Shown in pieces: positions 1 through 9,320 of a DNA stretch of 64,000 nt. The notes under the pieces are model-generated. The model was not told where the DNA came from and searched no databases. It saw only the letters and a list, made by a program, of their open reading frames with translations. The translations under genes and the position numbers were made by a program. The stretch comes from Enterobacteriaceae endosymbiont of Donacia dentata (GTDB taxonomy: Bacteria; Pseudomonadota; Gammaproteobacteria; Enterobacterales; Enterobacteriaceae): the NCBI RefSeq assembly GCF_012570745.1, contig NZ_CP046212.1:250118-314117 (forward strand), in the 5' to 3' direction. The stretch's first letter is position 1; every line of letters starts with the position of its first letter.

Positions 1-1251
1 TTTTTCTCCTAATTTTTTTATTAAATTTATTTTAAAAAGATAATCAGGAACTAATCTTATTAAAGATAAAGCTTTATAAGAAAATTGTGTTTTTTCTTCA
101 CAAGAAGAAAAAAAATTTTTTGAAAGTAAGCTTTGAAAAAAAAAATCAGAAAATGATAAAGTGTTATTAATTCTTTTTTGAAATATAATTTTTCCTTCTT
201 TTTTTATTAAACTATCTGGATCTTCTCCATTAGGTAATATAATAAACCTTATTTCCTTCCCATATTTTAAATATGCTAAACTAACTTTAAGAGCTTTCCA
301 GTTTGCTTCTTTACCTGCTTTATCGCCATCATAACAATAAATAATTTTATTTGTTAAATTAAATAATTTTTTTATATGTATACTTGTAATTGCAGTACCC
401 ATTGTAGCTACTGCATATTTTATATTAAATTGAAATAAACTAATAACATCAGTATAACCTTCAACTACTAATATTTTTTTAATAATATTATTATTTTCTT
501 TTTTTGTTTCATATAATCCATATAGTTCATTACTTTTATGGAAAATAATATTTTCTGAAGAATTTAAATATTTAGGATTTTTTTTTTTAATTGTTCTTCC
601 TCCAAATCCAACTATAAAACCTTTTATATTTCTAATTGGAAAAATAATACGATTATAAAAAATATCATAGTATTTATTATCTTTCTTACTTATTTTTAAA
701 ATACCTAATTTTTTGTGTAAAATTAAAATATTTTTTTGATTATGTGGTATTTGATTCATCCAATATAATGGAGAAAAACCAATAGAAAAATATTTTATAA
801 TATTTTGATTAAATCCTCTATTTAATAGATATTTATATGCTTCTTTGCCTGAAATAGTATTATAAAGAAAATTTTTATAAAGATTATTTATCTTAAAAAT
901 TAATTTATATAAAAAATGATTTTCAGATATTTTATTATGCATATATGAATTATTATCTATAATAGGTATTTTAAATATATTTGCTATTGATTCTATACTT
1001 TCTAAAAAAGATAAATGATCATAATTCATAACAAAATTAATGATATTACCATGTACACCACATCCAAAACAATGATATAATTGTTTTGAAGAATTTACAA
1101 CGAATGAAGGATTTTTTTCTATATGAAAAGGGCAAAGACCAAAAAAATTTTCTCCTACTTTTTTTAATTTAATTTTATTTTTAATTAAATAAACAATATC
1201 AGTTTTATCTAATAAATTACTAATAAAAGTACGATCAACATATTTAATCAT
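1..1251 (-). CDS. dnaG: DNA primase DnaG, C-terminal part outside the window
   Basis: Primase that makes the RNA primers for replication. The frame opens with ATG at 1251 (MIKYVDRTFISNLL) and runs off the window start after 417 codons; E. coli DnaG has about 581, so the end of the catalytic core and the helicase-binding domain are missing here. The N-terminal zinc finger is intact: CPFH (C40, H43) and CFGC (C61, C64), at the E. coli positions. The TOPRIM core shows EGYTDVIS and a DGDKAG motif. An in-frame run of 11 A (578-588, coding sense) encodes lysines. rpsU lies 48 bp upstream in the same direction, as in the rpsU-dnaG-rpoD operon, so rpoD probably follows outside the window. No clear Shine-Dalgarno site precedes the start. 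Confidence 0.97.
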   Translation of the reverse strand, partial: MIKYVDRTFISNLLDKTDIVYLIKNKIKLKKVGENFFGLCPFHIEKNPSFVVNSSKQLYHCFGCGVHGNIINFVMNYDHLSFLESIESIANIFKIPIIDNNSYMHNKISENHFLYKLIFKINNLYKNFLYNTISGKEAYKYLLNRGFNQNIIKYFSIGFSPLYWMNQIPHNQKNILILHKKLGILKISKKDNKYYDIFYNRIIFPIRNIKGFIVGFGGRTIKKKNPKYLNSSENIIFHKSNELYGLYETKKENNNIIKKILVVEGYTDVISLFQFNIKYAVATMGTAITSIHIKKLFNLTNKIIYCYDGDKAGKEANWKALKVSLAYLKYGKEIRFIILPNGEDPDSLIKKEGKIIFQKRINNTLSFSDFFFQSLLSKNFFSSCEEKTQFSYKALSLIRLVPDYLFKINLIKKLGEK

Positions 1252-1299
1252 TAAAATAATTTGCTATAATTTATTCTTTTTAATTAATAATATTATATT

Positions 1300-1515
1300 T
1301 TAATATAGACGTATTCTTTTATATTTTTCTCTAGAAATTTTTTTTGCATGTCTTTTAATTGCAGAAGCTTTTGTTCTTTTTCTTTCTGTTGTTGGTTTTT
1401 CATAAAATTCTCTACGTCTTACTTCTGCTAATATTCCAGCTTTTTCACAAGCTCGTTTAAAACGTCTTAAAGCTAAATCAAATGGTTCATTTTCACGTAT
1501 TTTTATAACAGGCAT
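1300..1515 (-). CDS. rpsU: 30S ribosomal protein S21
   Basis: Small-subunit protein S21 of 71 aa, the usual length, starting [20 protein letters not shown], which is the family signature. The basic C-terminal half ([15 protein letters not shown]) is preserved. An AGGA site lies 9 nt before the ATG. It is the first gene of the macromolecular-synthesis operon rpsU-dnaG and is divergent from tsaD across a 129-bp A+T-rich region that should hold both promoters. Confidence 0.98.
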   Translation of the reverse strand: MPVIKIRENEPFDLALRRFKRACEKAGILAEVRRREFYEKPTTERKRTKASAIKRHAKKISREKYKRIRLY

Positions 1516-1644
1516 ATTAACATTTCCTATTTTAATATATAATTAACAATTTTATTATTTTTATTATAATATATAATAAAAATTATATAAATAATTTTTT
1601 TATTTTACTTATAAAAATAAGTAATAAAAAAGGTTAATAAATAT

Positions 1645-2655
1645 ATGCTTATAATGGGAATTGAAACATCATGTGATGATACATCAGTAGCAATTTATGA
1701 TAAAAATATAGGTATATTATGTAATAATATTTATACACAAAAAATTCATTCTAAATATGGAGGTGTTGTTCCTGAATTAGCAGCAAGATATCATTTTACA
1801 AAACTTATACCTTTAATAAAAAAATCTTTGCAAAAAATAAATAAAAATTTAAATAATATTGATTGTATAGCTTATACAGCTGGACCAGGACAAAAAAATT
1901 CTTTAATTATAGGAACTATTATTGCACATTCTTTAGGATATTCTTTAAATATACCAGTTATTCCAGTAAATCATATGGAAGGACATTTATTTTCAATTAT
2001 GTTACAAAAAAAAAAACCAAATTTTCCTTTTATTGGTTTATTAATTTCTGGTGGACATACACAATTAGTGTACGTATATAAATTTGGAATATATAAATTA
2101 TTAGGAACAAATATAGATGATGCTGTAGGAGAAGCTTTTGATAAAACATCCAAAATATTAGGATTAAATTATCCTGGAGGTAAAAATTTATCTAAATTAG
2201 CCAAATATGGAATTCCAAAAAAATTTATATTTCCTAGACCAATGACTTCAAAAAAAAATAATTTAAATTTTAGTTTTTCTGGATTAAAAACTTTTGTAAA
2301 AAATTTTATAAAAAAAAAAAAATTAAATAGTTTTCAATTTAAAGCAGATGTTGCACGCGCATTCGAAGACACAATCATAGAAACTCTTTATATAAAAAGT
2401 TCATGGGCTTTAAAAAAATATAATATTAAGCAATTAGTAATTGCGGGAGGAGTAAGTTCTAATAAAAAACTTAGAATTTTTTTTAAAAAAAATTTAAAAA
2501 AAAATAAAATAAAATTATTCTATAGTAATATAAAATTATGTACTGATAATGCTGCTATGATAGCTTATATTGGATCAAAAAAAATTTTTTTAAAGAAAAA
2601 AAAATATATATTTAGTAAAATAAAAATAAACTCAAAATTATCTTTTCATAAATAA
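1645..2655 (+). CDS. tsaD: tRNA N6-threonylcarbamoyladenosine transferase TsaD
   Basis: Transfers the threonylcarbamoyl group to A37 of ANN-decoding tRNAs (t6A), together with the TsaC product, TsaB and TsaE. It has 336 aa (E. coli 337). The start MLIMGIETSCDDT fits the family, and AAAAGG lies upstream. The metal-binding HMEGH motif (H110, H114), the SGGHTQLV loop and the C-terminal glycine motif AGGVSSN are present. A 13-A run (2310-2322) is read in frame as lysines. plsY and folB, which separate it from uppP in E. coli, are absent. Its partner tsaC is at 10798-11355; tsaB and tsaE are not in the window. Confidence 0.97.
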   Translation: MLIMGIETSCDDTSVAIYDKNIGILCNNIYTQKIHSKYGGVVPELAARYHFTKLIPLIKKSLQKINKNLNNIDCIAYTAGPGQKNSLIIGTIIAHSLGYSLNIPVIPVNHMEGHLFSIMLQKKKPNFPFIGLLISGGHTQLVYVYKFGIYKLLGTNIDDAVGEAFDKTSKILGLNYPGGKNLSKLAKYGIPKKFIFPRPMTSKKNNLNFSFSGLKTFVKNFIKKKKLNSFQFKADVARAFEDTIIETLYIKSSWALKKYNIKQLVIAGGVSSNKKLRIFFKKNLKKNKIKLFYSNIKLCTDNAAMIAYIGSKKIFLKKKKYIFSKIKINSKLSFHK

Positions 2656-2736
2656 AATTTATTTTTAATTATAAATTTAATATAAGATAATTATTTTAAT
2701 ATAAAATATAATATACAATTTTAAATTGAGTTGATA

Positions 2737-3540
2737 ATGTTTATAAACTATTTTTCTATTATATTATTAAGTATAATACAAGGATTAACTGAATTTTTTC
2801 CAATATCTTCAAGTTCACATATTTTTATTTTTTCTAAATTATTAAATATAATAAATGATAGTAATATTAAATTATTTGAGATAATTATACAATTAGGTTC
2901 TACATTAGCTATTTTTTTATTTTTTAGGAATAAAATTCTAAAAATTATATTAAATACTATTAAATTTAATTTTCTATATAGAAAAAAAATAAATTTATTA
3001 CATATTATAATTACTACTTTACCAGTAATAATTGTTGGTATAATTTTTTATTATAAAATAAAAATAATAATGAATATTCCAAATATTATATATGGATTAT
3101 TTTTTGGTGGAATATTATTATATTATGCAGAAAAAATAAAATTAAAAAAAAATATAATTAGTAATATTAATAATATTACATATAGTAATAGTTTTTTTAT
3201 TGGATGTTTTCAAACTTTAGCTTTATTTCCAGGAGTTTCACGACTTGGAGCAACTTTATCAATTAGTTTATTATTAGGATTAAAACGTATCATTGCAACA
3301 GAATTTTGTTTTATCATATCTATTCCAGTAGTACTAGGAGCAAATTTATTAGAATTATATAAACATTATTTAATAATTAATATAAATAATATACAAATAT
3401 TTTTTTTAGGATTTATTATTTCTTTTATTACTAGTCTAATTGTTATAAAAATATTCATATATATTATGAATATTTTTTCTTTAAAATGGTTTATATTATA
3501 TCGTTTATTTTTAATATTAATATTATTAAATTTATTTTAA
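2737..3540 (+). CDS. uppP: undecaprenyl-diphosphatase UppP (BacA)
   Basis: Integral membrane phosphatase that recycles undecaprenyl pyrophosphate to the lipid carrier used for peptidoglycan. About 267 aa (E. coli 273) with several hydrophobic helices. Both family motifs are visible: QGLTEFFPISSSSH near the N-terminus and PGVSRLGATLS in the second half. The frame is open from a TTG at 2731, but ATG at 2737 is preferred because a GAG core (2728-2730) lies 6 nt before it. It converges on cca with only 8 bp between the stop codons. Its retention fits the retained cell-wall genes mrdA and mrdB further on. Confidence 0.93.
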   Translation: MFINYFSIILLSIIQGLTEFFPISSSSHIFIFSKLLNIINDSNIKLFEIIIQLGSTLAIFLFFRNKILKIILNTIKFNFLYRKKINLLHIIITTLPVIIVGIIFYYKIKIIMNIPNIIYGLFFGGILLYYAEKIKLKKNIISNINNITYSNSFFIGCFQTLALFPGVSRLGATLSISLLLGLKRIIATEFCFIISIPVVLGANLLELYKHYLIININNIQIFFLGFIISFITSLIVIKIFIYIMNIFSLKWFILYRLFLILILLNLF

Positions 3541-3548
3541 ATAAAATT

Positions 3549-4781
3549 TTATTGATTTGTATTTACTAAATATAATTTTAATAATTTTAATCTTTCTTCT
3601 TGAATTTTTTTATTAATATCATTTCCTTTTAAATTATTTTTTTTAATTATATTTTTAATATTTATTTTAGAAATATATTTATACATATTAATAAAATATT
3701 TACCTTGTAAATATTCCATTTTTTCTAATGTTGCCCTTCCTCTCGCATCAGCTTCACTAATTAGTGCAATTTGTTTTACTCTATATGGTTTTCTCCAAGC
3801 ATCAATCATATTATATATATTTAATATATCTTTTGGTTTTTGATTTTTTATATTATGTATAATATCATGTATTTGTGCTGCTAAAATAGATAAATTTTTA
3901 ATATTATTAGGAATTTTTAATTTTTTACATAATTTTTTAATTAATGGTATACCTGCTTTACCATGTCCAGGATGTCTAGGTAAGATTTTTTTAGGAGTTA
4001 AACTTTTACCTAAATCATGACATAATGCCGCAAATCTTGTTGATACTTTAGATGTTAATTTTGAAATTACATTTAATGTAAGCATAGTATGTATACCAGT
4101 ATCTATTTCCGGATGCCATTTTGATGGTGCAGGAACTCCATATAATTTATTTATTTCAGGGAAAATTATAGCTAAAGCATTACATTTTTTTAATATTTGA
4201 AAAAATATATGAGGATGTATAGATTGTAATGCAAGATATGTTTCTTTCCATATTCTTTCTGGTTTTAAATAAGATAACTCCCCTGAATTACTCATAATTT
4301 TCATTAATTCTAATGTACTATTATGAATACGAAAATTTAAATGTTTTAATTTAGCAGCAAATCTAGCTACTCTTAATACTCTTAATGGATCATCTTTAAA
4401 AGAATTTGAAACATGTCTTAATAGACGATTTTTAATATCTTTCATACCATTATATGGATCATAAAAATTTCCTAATTTATCTTGTGCAATAGAATTAATA
4501 GTTAAATCTCTACGTAATAAATCTTCTTTAAGGGTAATTTTTGAAGAAGCATGATATATAAATCCTTTATAACCATGGCCCATTTTTCGTTCTGTTCTAG
4601 CTAAAGCATATTCTTCATGAGTTTTAGGATGTAAAAATACTGGAAAATCTTTTCCTACTAACTTAAAACCTAATTTTAACATTAATTTTATATTTGAACC
4701 AACAACTACCCAATCTTTATCTGTAACTTTTATATTTAAAAGATGATCACGTACGGCTCCACCAACTAAATATATTTTCAA
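3549..4781 (-). CDS. cca: CCA-adding enzyme (tRNA nucleotidyltransferase) with HD domain
   Basis: Adds or repairs the 3' CCA of tRNAs. Eight of the ten tRNA genes in this window do not encode CCA, so the enzyme is needed. 410 aa (E. coli 412). The N-terminus MKIYLVGGAVRD carries the GGAVRD motif and the catalytic D21 and D23 (TDKDW). A C-terminal HD phosphohydrolase domain shows ALCHDLGK and HPGHGKAG, as in gamma-proteobacterial Cca. The start codon is TTG (4781-4779): no ATG precedes the conserved motif, and a strong AAGGAG lies 7 nt upstream. Confidence 0.96.
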   Translation of the reverse strand: MKIYLVGGAVRDHLLNIKVTDKDWVVVGSNIKLMLKLGFKLVGKDFPVFLHPKTHEEYALARTERKMGHGYKGFIYHASSKITLKEDLLRRDLTINSIAQDKLGNFYDPYNGMKDIKNRLLRHVSNSFKDDPLRVLRVARFAAKLKHLNFRIHNSTLELMKIMSNSGELSYLKPERIWKETYLALQSIHPHIFFQILKKCNALAIIFPEINKLYGVPAPSKWHPEIDTGIHTMLTLNVISKLTSKVSTRFAALCHDLGKSLTPKKILPRHPGHGKAGIPLIKKLCKKLKIPNNIKNLSILAAQIHDIIHNIKNQKPKDILNIYNMIDAWRKPYRVKQIALISEADARGRATLEKMEYLQGKYFINMYKYISKINIKNIIKKNNLKGNDINKKIQEERLKLLKLYLVNTNQ

Positions 4782-4788
4782 TTTAATA

Positions 4789-4794
4789 CTCCTT
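4789..4794 (-). promoter_or_regulatory. Shine-Dalgarno site that fixes the TTG start of cca
   Basis: The minus strand reads AAGGAG followed by 7 nt and TTG. It is one of the strongest ribosome-binding sites in the window and decides the non-ATG start of cca. Confidence 0.75.
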
Positions 4795-5001
4795 AATAAT
4801 AAAGTGATATTTATATTTTTATACTTATATTTTATTTTAAAAAATATTTATTTTAAATAATATCCTAATTATTATGAAGTTAAACTTTTAATATAAAAAT
4901 ATAATTTTAAAATATTTTTTAAATAATTTTTTCAGATAAATAAAATTAATTAAGTTTTTTTAATATACAATATTATTAAATTATAATATAAAAATATTTT
5001 T

Positions 5002-5649
5002 ATGAAAATACTTGATATAGAATTTGGTAATACTGAAAATCGTATTAAAAACGCTATTTTTTCTTTAAAAAATAAAAATGGTCTTTTAATTATAGATGAT
5101 GAAAATAGAGAAAATGAAGGTGATATAGTATTTTCAGCAGAAAATATTTCTATTTCCCAAATAGCTTTTTCAATTAGATATGGAAGTGGTATTGTTTGTT
5201 TATGTATAACAGAATCTTTACGTAAAAAATTAAAATTACCCATGATGGTAAAAAAAAATACAAGTATATATAAAACAGGTTTTACAATTACTATTGAAGC
5301 AGCTTATGGTGTTACTACTGGAGTATCTGCAAAAGATAGATTTACAACTATTAAAACTGCTATTGCTGATAATGCAATACCTCAAGACTTAAATAGTCCA
5401 GGTCATGTTTTTCCTTTAAGAGCAGTAAAAGGTGGTATATTTAAAAGAAAAGGACATACTGAAGCAACAATTGACTTACTAAAAATTGCAAAATTAAAAC
5501 CAGTAGGAGTATTATGTGAATTAACTAATAAAGACGGTTCTATGGCAAAAATATTAGATATAATATCTTTTGCAAAAAAGAATAAAATGATAGTTATTAC
5601 TATAAATGATATAAAAAAATACATTATTAAAAATAATATTTTTATTTAA
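5002..5649 (+). CDS. ribB: 3,4-dihydroxy-2-butanone 4-phosphate synthase RibB
   Basis: Makes the four-carbon precursor of riboflavin from ribulose 5-phosphate. 215 aa (E. coli 217), one domain, not fused to GTP cyclohydrolase II. The acidic metal-binding motif [10 protein letters not shown] (about residues 32-41), the GSGIVCLC strand, [11 protein letters not shown] and GHTEATIDL are intact. No recognisable FMN riboswitch fits in the 220-bp A+T-rich upstream region and the ATG has no clear Shine-Dalgarno site. The gene lies beside cca as in the E. coli 68-69 min region once intervening genes are removed. Confidence 0.96.
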   Translation: MKILDIEFGNTENRIKNAIFSLKNKNGLLIIDDENRENEGDIVFSAENISISQIAFSIRYGSGIVCLCITESLRKKLKLPMMVKKNTSIYKTGFTITIEAAYGVTTGVSAKDRFTTIKTAIADNAIPQDLNSPGHVFPLRAVKGGIFKRKGHTEATIDLLKIAKLKPVGVLCELTNKDGSMAKILDIISFAKKNKMIVITINDIKKYIIKNNIFI

Positions 5650-5664
5650 AATAAATTATTTTGA

Positions 5665-5738
5665 TCGGCGAGAGAGGATTTGAACCTCCGACCCACTGGT
5701 CCCAAACCAGTTGCGCTACCAAACTGCGCTACTCGCCG
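5665..5738 (-). tRNA. tRNA-Pro (anticodon TGG)
   Basis: The minus-strand cloverleaf begins CGGCGAGTAGCGCAG, has the anticodon loop TTTGGGA and ends CTCGCCG plus A73. It is nearly identical to E. coli proM. CCA is not encoded. It is the last gene of the Arg-His-Pro tRNA cluster. Confidence 0.97.
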
Positions 5739-5757
5739 TCATAATAATATATTTTTG

Positions 5758-5831
5758 GGTGGTTAATGGGAATCGAACCCATGACAACTGGAATCACAAT
5801 CCAGTACTCTACCATCTGAGTTATAACCACC
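5758..5831 (-). tRNA. tRNA-His (anticodon GTG)
   Basis: The minus-strand sequence begins GGTGGTTATAACTCAG and keeps the extra 5' G (position -1) opposite C73 that histidyl-tRNA synthetase needs. The anticodon loop is ATTGTGAT. CCA is not encoded. It corresponds to E. coli hisR. Confidence 0.97.
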
Positions 5832-5896
5832 AATTATTATCTTTTTAAGATATAATTTTAAGTATATATTATTTTAATAATATATTTTATTATTTT

Positions 5897-5970
5897 TACA
5901 CCCGACAGGAATTGAACCTGAGACCTCTGTTTTCGGAAAACAGTACTCTATCCTACTGAGCTACGGGTGC
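5897..5970 (-). tRNA. tRNA-Arg (anticodon CCG)
   Basis: The minus-strand sequence begins GCACCCGTAGCTCAG with the anticodon loop TTCCGAA. The acceptor stem ends CGGGTGT, so the first pair is G1-U72 instead of G-C. CCA is not encoded. It corresponds to E. coli argX, the first gene of argX-hisR-leuT-proM; leuT is missing here. Confidence 0.96.
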
Positions 5971-6059
5971 AATATTATTTAATATTACAAACAGATTTCT
6001 TTAATGTCTAGAACTTTTTTCTTAAAAAATGATTTTTTTATAAAAAAAATATTATCATA

Positions 6060-7319
6060 TTAAGATCTTTTCATCATATCAAAAAAATCATTATTGGTTT
6101 TTGTCATTGATAATTTATTTATTAAAAATTCCATTGCATCAATTTCATTCATTGGATGAATTATTTTTCTTAGAATCCACATTCTTTGAAGTTCTTCTTG
6201 TGAACTTAATAATTCTTCTTTTCTTGTTCCTGATCTATTATAATCTATAGCAGGAAAAACTCTTTTTTCTGCTATTTTACGTGATAAATGTAATTCCATA
6301 TTACCTGTTCCTTTGAATTCTTCATAAATAACATCATCCATTTTTGATCCAGTATCAATTAATGCTGTTGCAATAATTGTTAAACTTCCACCTTCTTCAA
6401 CATTTCTTGCTGCTCCAAAAAAACGTTTAGGACGATGTAATGCATTAGCATCAACACCTCCTGTTAAAACTTTTCCTGATGCAGGTGCAACAGTATTATA
6501 TGCTCTAGCTAAACGTGTCATAGAATCTAATAAAATAATTACGTCTTTTTTATGTTCCACTAATCTTTTTGCTTTTTCAATAACCATTTCTGATACTTGT
6601 ACATGTCTAGATGGAGGTTCATCAAAAGTTGAGGCAATAACTTCTCCTTTAACTAATTTTTGCATTTCAGTAACTTCTTCTGGACGTTCATCAATAAGTA
6701 AAACTATTAATACACAATCTGGATGATTATAAGCTATACTCTGTGCAATATTTTGTAATAACATAGTTTTTCCTGCTTTTGGAGGAGCTACTATTAAACC
6801 TCTTTGTCCTCTACCAATTGGAGAAGCTAAATCTAATACACGAGCTGTTAAGTCTTCTGTTGAACCATTTCCTCTTTCCATACTTAATCGTAAATTAGCA
6901 TGTAAAGGTGTTAAATTTTCAAAAAGAATTTTACTCCTAGCGTTTTCCGGTTTATCAAAATTTACTTGATTTACTTTTAATAAAGCAAAATATCTTTCTC
7001 CATCTTTAGGTGGTCTTATTTTTCCTGAAATAGTATCTCCTGTACGTAAGTTAAAACGTCTAATTTGACTTGGAGAAACATATATATCATCTGGTCCTGC
7101 TAAATAAGAACTATCAGAAGAACGTAAAAATCCAAATCCATCTTGTAATATTTCTAATACTCCATCACCAAAAATATCTTCACCACTTTTGGAATGTTGT
7201 TTTAATATAGTAAAAATAATATCTTGTTTACGCATTCTAGCTAAGTTTTCTAGATAAATACTTTCACCTAAATCTATTAATTCAGATATGGGTTTATTTT
7301 TTAATTCGGTAAGATTCAT
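6060..7319 (-). CDS. rho: transcription termination factor Rho
   Basis: Hexameric RNA-dependent ATPase/helicase that ends transcription. 419 aa, exactly the E. coli length, and among the most conserved proteins in the window. It has an N-terminal helical domain, a cold-shock-like RNA-binding fold ([13 protein letters not shown], about residues 61-73), the Walker A motif APPKAGKT (about 178-185), Walker B ILLDS and the secondary RNA site GTGNMELHL. trxA lies upstream in the same direction, as in the E. coli trxA-rho order. Its retention matters because few G+C-rich intrinsic terminators are visible here. I did not find a rho leader peptide. Confidence 0.98.
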   Translation of the reverse strand: MNLTELKNKPISELIDLGESIYLENLARMRKQDIIFTILKQHSKSGEDIFGDGVLEILQDGFGFLRSSDSSYLAGPDDIYVSPSQIRRFNLRTGDTISGKIRPPKDGERYFALLKVNQVNFDKPENARSKILFENLTPLHANLRLSMERGNGSTEDLTARVLDLASPIGRGQRGLIVAPPKAGKTMLLQNIAQSIAYNHPDCVLIVLLIDERPEEVTEMQKLVKGEVIASTFDEPPSRHVQVSEMVIEKAKRLVEHKKDVIILLDSMTRLARAYNTVAPASGKVLTGGVDANALHRPKRFFGAARNVEEGGSLTIIATALIDTGSKMDDVIYEEFKGTGNMELHLSRKIAEKRVFPAIDYNRSGTRKEELLSSQEELQRMWILRKIIHPMNEIDAMEFLINKLSMTKTNNDFFDMMKRS

Positions 7320-7540
7320 AATGGTGAGGTCTTAAACTTTGAATGATTCTTGAATGTTTTTATAGAATAAATACAGAATATAATCACAATTATATTCAAT
7401 ACACGTATATTAACTAAAAATAATAAATATATTATTCTTTTTATAAAATAATTTAATCACTTTTGTAATTTTTTAGAAAAAATTTTCATAAAATACTTAT
7501 TTCCTCCAAAAAAAATTTTTTTTTAAAAAATAAAATTTTA

Positions 7541-7867
7541 TTATTTTAAATTTTTATTTAAAAAATTTTCCAATTGTATTTTATCAATTGATCCAATAAT
7601 TTTATCTATAATTTTTCCATTTTTAAATAATATAATTGTTGGTATACTACGAATATTATACTGCTCAGCTATACTTTGATATTTTTCAACATTTAATTTT
7701 GTAAAAATTATATTTTCATATTTATGAAATAATTGTTCTAATATTTTAGAAAATACTTTACATGGATTACACCAATCTGCCCAAAAATCAACTAAAACTA
7801 AATTATTCTCTTTTATTTTTACTTTGAAACTTTGATCAGTTAAATCTATTATATTATTATTTTTCAT
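7541..7867 (-). CDS. trxA: thioredoxin with unusual CNPC active site
   Basis: Small thiol-disulfide reductant (108 aa; E. coli 109). The fold markers are present: FWADWC at the active site, cis-proline in RSIPTIILF and the C-terminal GSIDK segment. The active site reads W32-C33-N34-P35-C36, where nearly all thioredoxins have WCGPC. The codons are TGG TGT AAT CCA TGT. Position just upstream of rho in the same direction supports TrxA and not another thioredoxin-fold protein. A change between the two cysteines is expected to alter redox potential; that is inference. Confidence 0.93.
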   Translation of the reverse strand: MKNNNIIDLTDQSFKVKIKENNLVLVDFWADWCNPCKVFSKILEQLFHKYENIIFTKLNVEKYQSIAEQYNIRSIPTIILFKNGKIIDKIIGSIDKIQLENFLNKNLK

Positions 7868-8337
7868 AAATGTATATCCTATTATAAATTAAATAATTAT
7901 AAAATTATATGTTTTAATAATTTTAAAAACTACTTAAGTATAAAGATTTTTAGAATATTTTTATTTTTAAAAATAATTTAATATTTAAAATAAATTATTT
8001 TAAAAAATTTCAATAATTAATTTTCTATTAAAATATTTTATTATTATTGTATCTTAATGTTTAACTTATTACAATATAATAAATAAAATTTTAAATATAC
8101 TAAACATATTTAAATTTAAAATAAAATAGTGTACAATACTTTTTTTATTTCATAAAAATTATTTCTGAAAAAAAATTTATATATTTTATATAATTTTTTC
8201 TTTTAAAAAATAATAAAAAATAATTATATGAATATAAAAATAAAATATAAATTAATATTTATTATTTTTTTTAAAAATTTTATTAAGTAAATTTAAAAAT
8301 TTTTATATTAAATAAATAATTTCAGATTGGAGTATTA
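7868..8337. other. 470-bp intergenic region between divergent trxA and dksA
   Basis: Very A+T-rich with no open frame that resembles a protein and no tRNA or other RNA that I recognise. It should hold the trxA and dksA promoters, but -10-like sequences are too frequent to choose among. rhlB lies upstream of trxA in E. coli; no remnant of it is readable here. Confidence 0.6.
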
Positions 8338-8790
8338 ATGAAAAAAAATAAAAATTTTTTATCTTCTTTAAATATTTTGTCTATAGCTGGTGTATCTCCA
8401 TATAAGTTAAAAGATAAAGAAAAATATATGAATAAAAAACAACTATTACATTTTAAAAAAATATTACTCTCATGGAGAAATAAAATAAATAGTAAAATTA
8501 ATAATACAGTATCTTATATTCAAAATAAAGCATCTAATTTTCCTGATATTATAGATAGAGCTGCTCAAGAAGAAGAATTTAATTTATTGCTACGTAATAA
8601 AGATAGAGAAAGAAAATTAATTAAAAAAATAGAAAAAACTTTAAAAAAATTTGATACAAAAAATTTTGGATATTGTGATTGTTGTGAAGTAGAAATCGGG
8701 ATAAAAAGATTAGAAGCTCATCCTACAGCAAATTTATGTATTGATTGTAAAACTTTAGCAGAAATTCGTGCGAAACAAATTATTAAATAA
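8338..8790 (+). CDS. dksA: RNA polymerase-binding transcription factor DksA
   Basis: Binds the RNA polymerase secondary channel and acts with ppGpp on rRNA and amino-acid promoters. 150 aa (E. coli 151). The coiled-coil tip keeps D70, D73 and A75 ([13 protein letters not shown]), and the zinc finger keeps C113, C116, C134 and C137 (GYCDCC and LCIDC). A TTGGAG site lies 5 nt before the ATG. Retaining a stringent-response factor is notable in so small a genome. Confidence 0.97.
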   Translation: MKKNKNFLSSLNILSIAGVSPYKLKDKEKYMNKKQLLHFKKILLSWRNKINSKINNTVSYIQNKASNFPDIIDRAAQEEEFNLLLRNKDRERKLIKKIEKTLKKFDTKNFGYCDCCEVEIGIKRLEAHPTANLCIDCKTLAEIRAKQIIK

Positions 8791-8798
8791 AATTCTAT

Positions 8799-8820
8799 AA
8801 AATTATTATTGAATAATTTT
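8799..8820 (+). terminator. possible A+T-only terminator of dksA
   Basis: AAAATTATT and AATAATTTT form a 9-bp stem with a 4-nt loop, starting 9 nt after the dksA stop and followed by three more T. All pairs are A-T, so the stem is weak. Confidence 0.4.
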
Positions 8821-9281
8821 TTTATCTAAAATAAATATTTTTATTTTATATTAAAGTAAAAATTTAATATATATAAAATACTTATAAAGTAAAAATATTA
8901 TGTATATTATATATATAATATGTCTTAGACATTTATAATAAAATTTTAATATAAAAATATTAAAATTATACTGATAAACTAAATTAGTAAAAAAATTAAG
9001 TTTTAAAAATGTATTTTTAAAAATTAATAATATATTAAATATATAAATAAAAAGTAAAGAAATAATAATTATTTTAAAATTTTATTTTATTCAGTATGTA
9101 TTATTAATATAATAATAACTAAAATAAGAAAAACAATATATTACACATAATCATTATTTTGATAATTATCATATATAGTTAATATGAATAATTCATATAT
9201 CTATTTTTAATAAATTTTATGTATATTTTTTATTCTTAATTTCTATATATAATTTTTTTTAATAATATTATTAAATTTTTA

Positions 9282-9313
9282 AAAATGTACTTTTTACAAA
9301 AAAAGTACATTTT
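9282..9313 (-). terminator. hairpin at the 3' end of sodA
   Basis: AAAATGTACTTTTT (9282-9295) and its perfect reverse complement (9300-9313) enclose a 4-nt loop, 7 bp past the sodA stop. The 14-bp stem contains two G-C pairs and the arms end in A/T runs, so it could work in both directions. Confidence 0.6.
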
Positions 9314-9320
9314 ATATTTT

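Larger units (their letters stand above)
8791..9320. other. 530-bp intergenic region between convergent dksA and sodA
   Basis: The longest gene-free stretch in the window. Apart from the candidate terminators at 8799-8820 and 9282-9313 I see no coding frame of note, no tRNA and no clear repeat. It probably represents eroded genes, but none can be named. Confidence 0.6.

Noticed and set aside
1863..2081. Overlapping frames inside tsaD on both strands
   Set aside because: They are composition-driven shadows of a fully conserved gene; the same holds for other short frames inside ribB, secY, rpsE, rplB, aroA, holA, leuS, infB and nusA.
4782..5001. FMN riboswitch upstream of ribB
   Set aside because: The region is almost pure A+T and shows none of the conserved G+C-containing RFN helices.
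7868..9320. Promoters or small RNA genes in the long intergenic gaps around dksA
   Set aside because: -10-like hexamers occur everywhere at this composition, so none can be singled out, and no known RNA family is recognisable.
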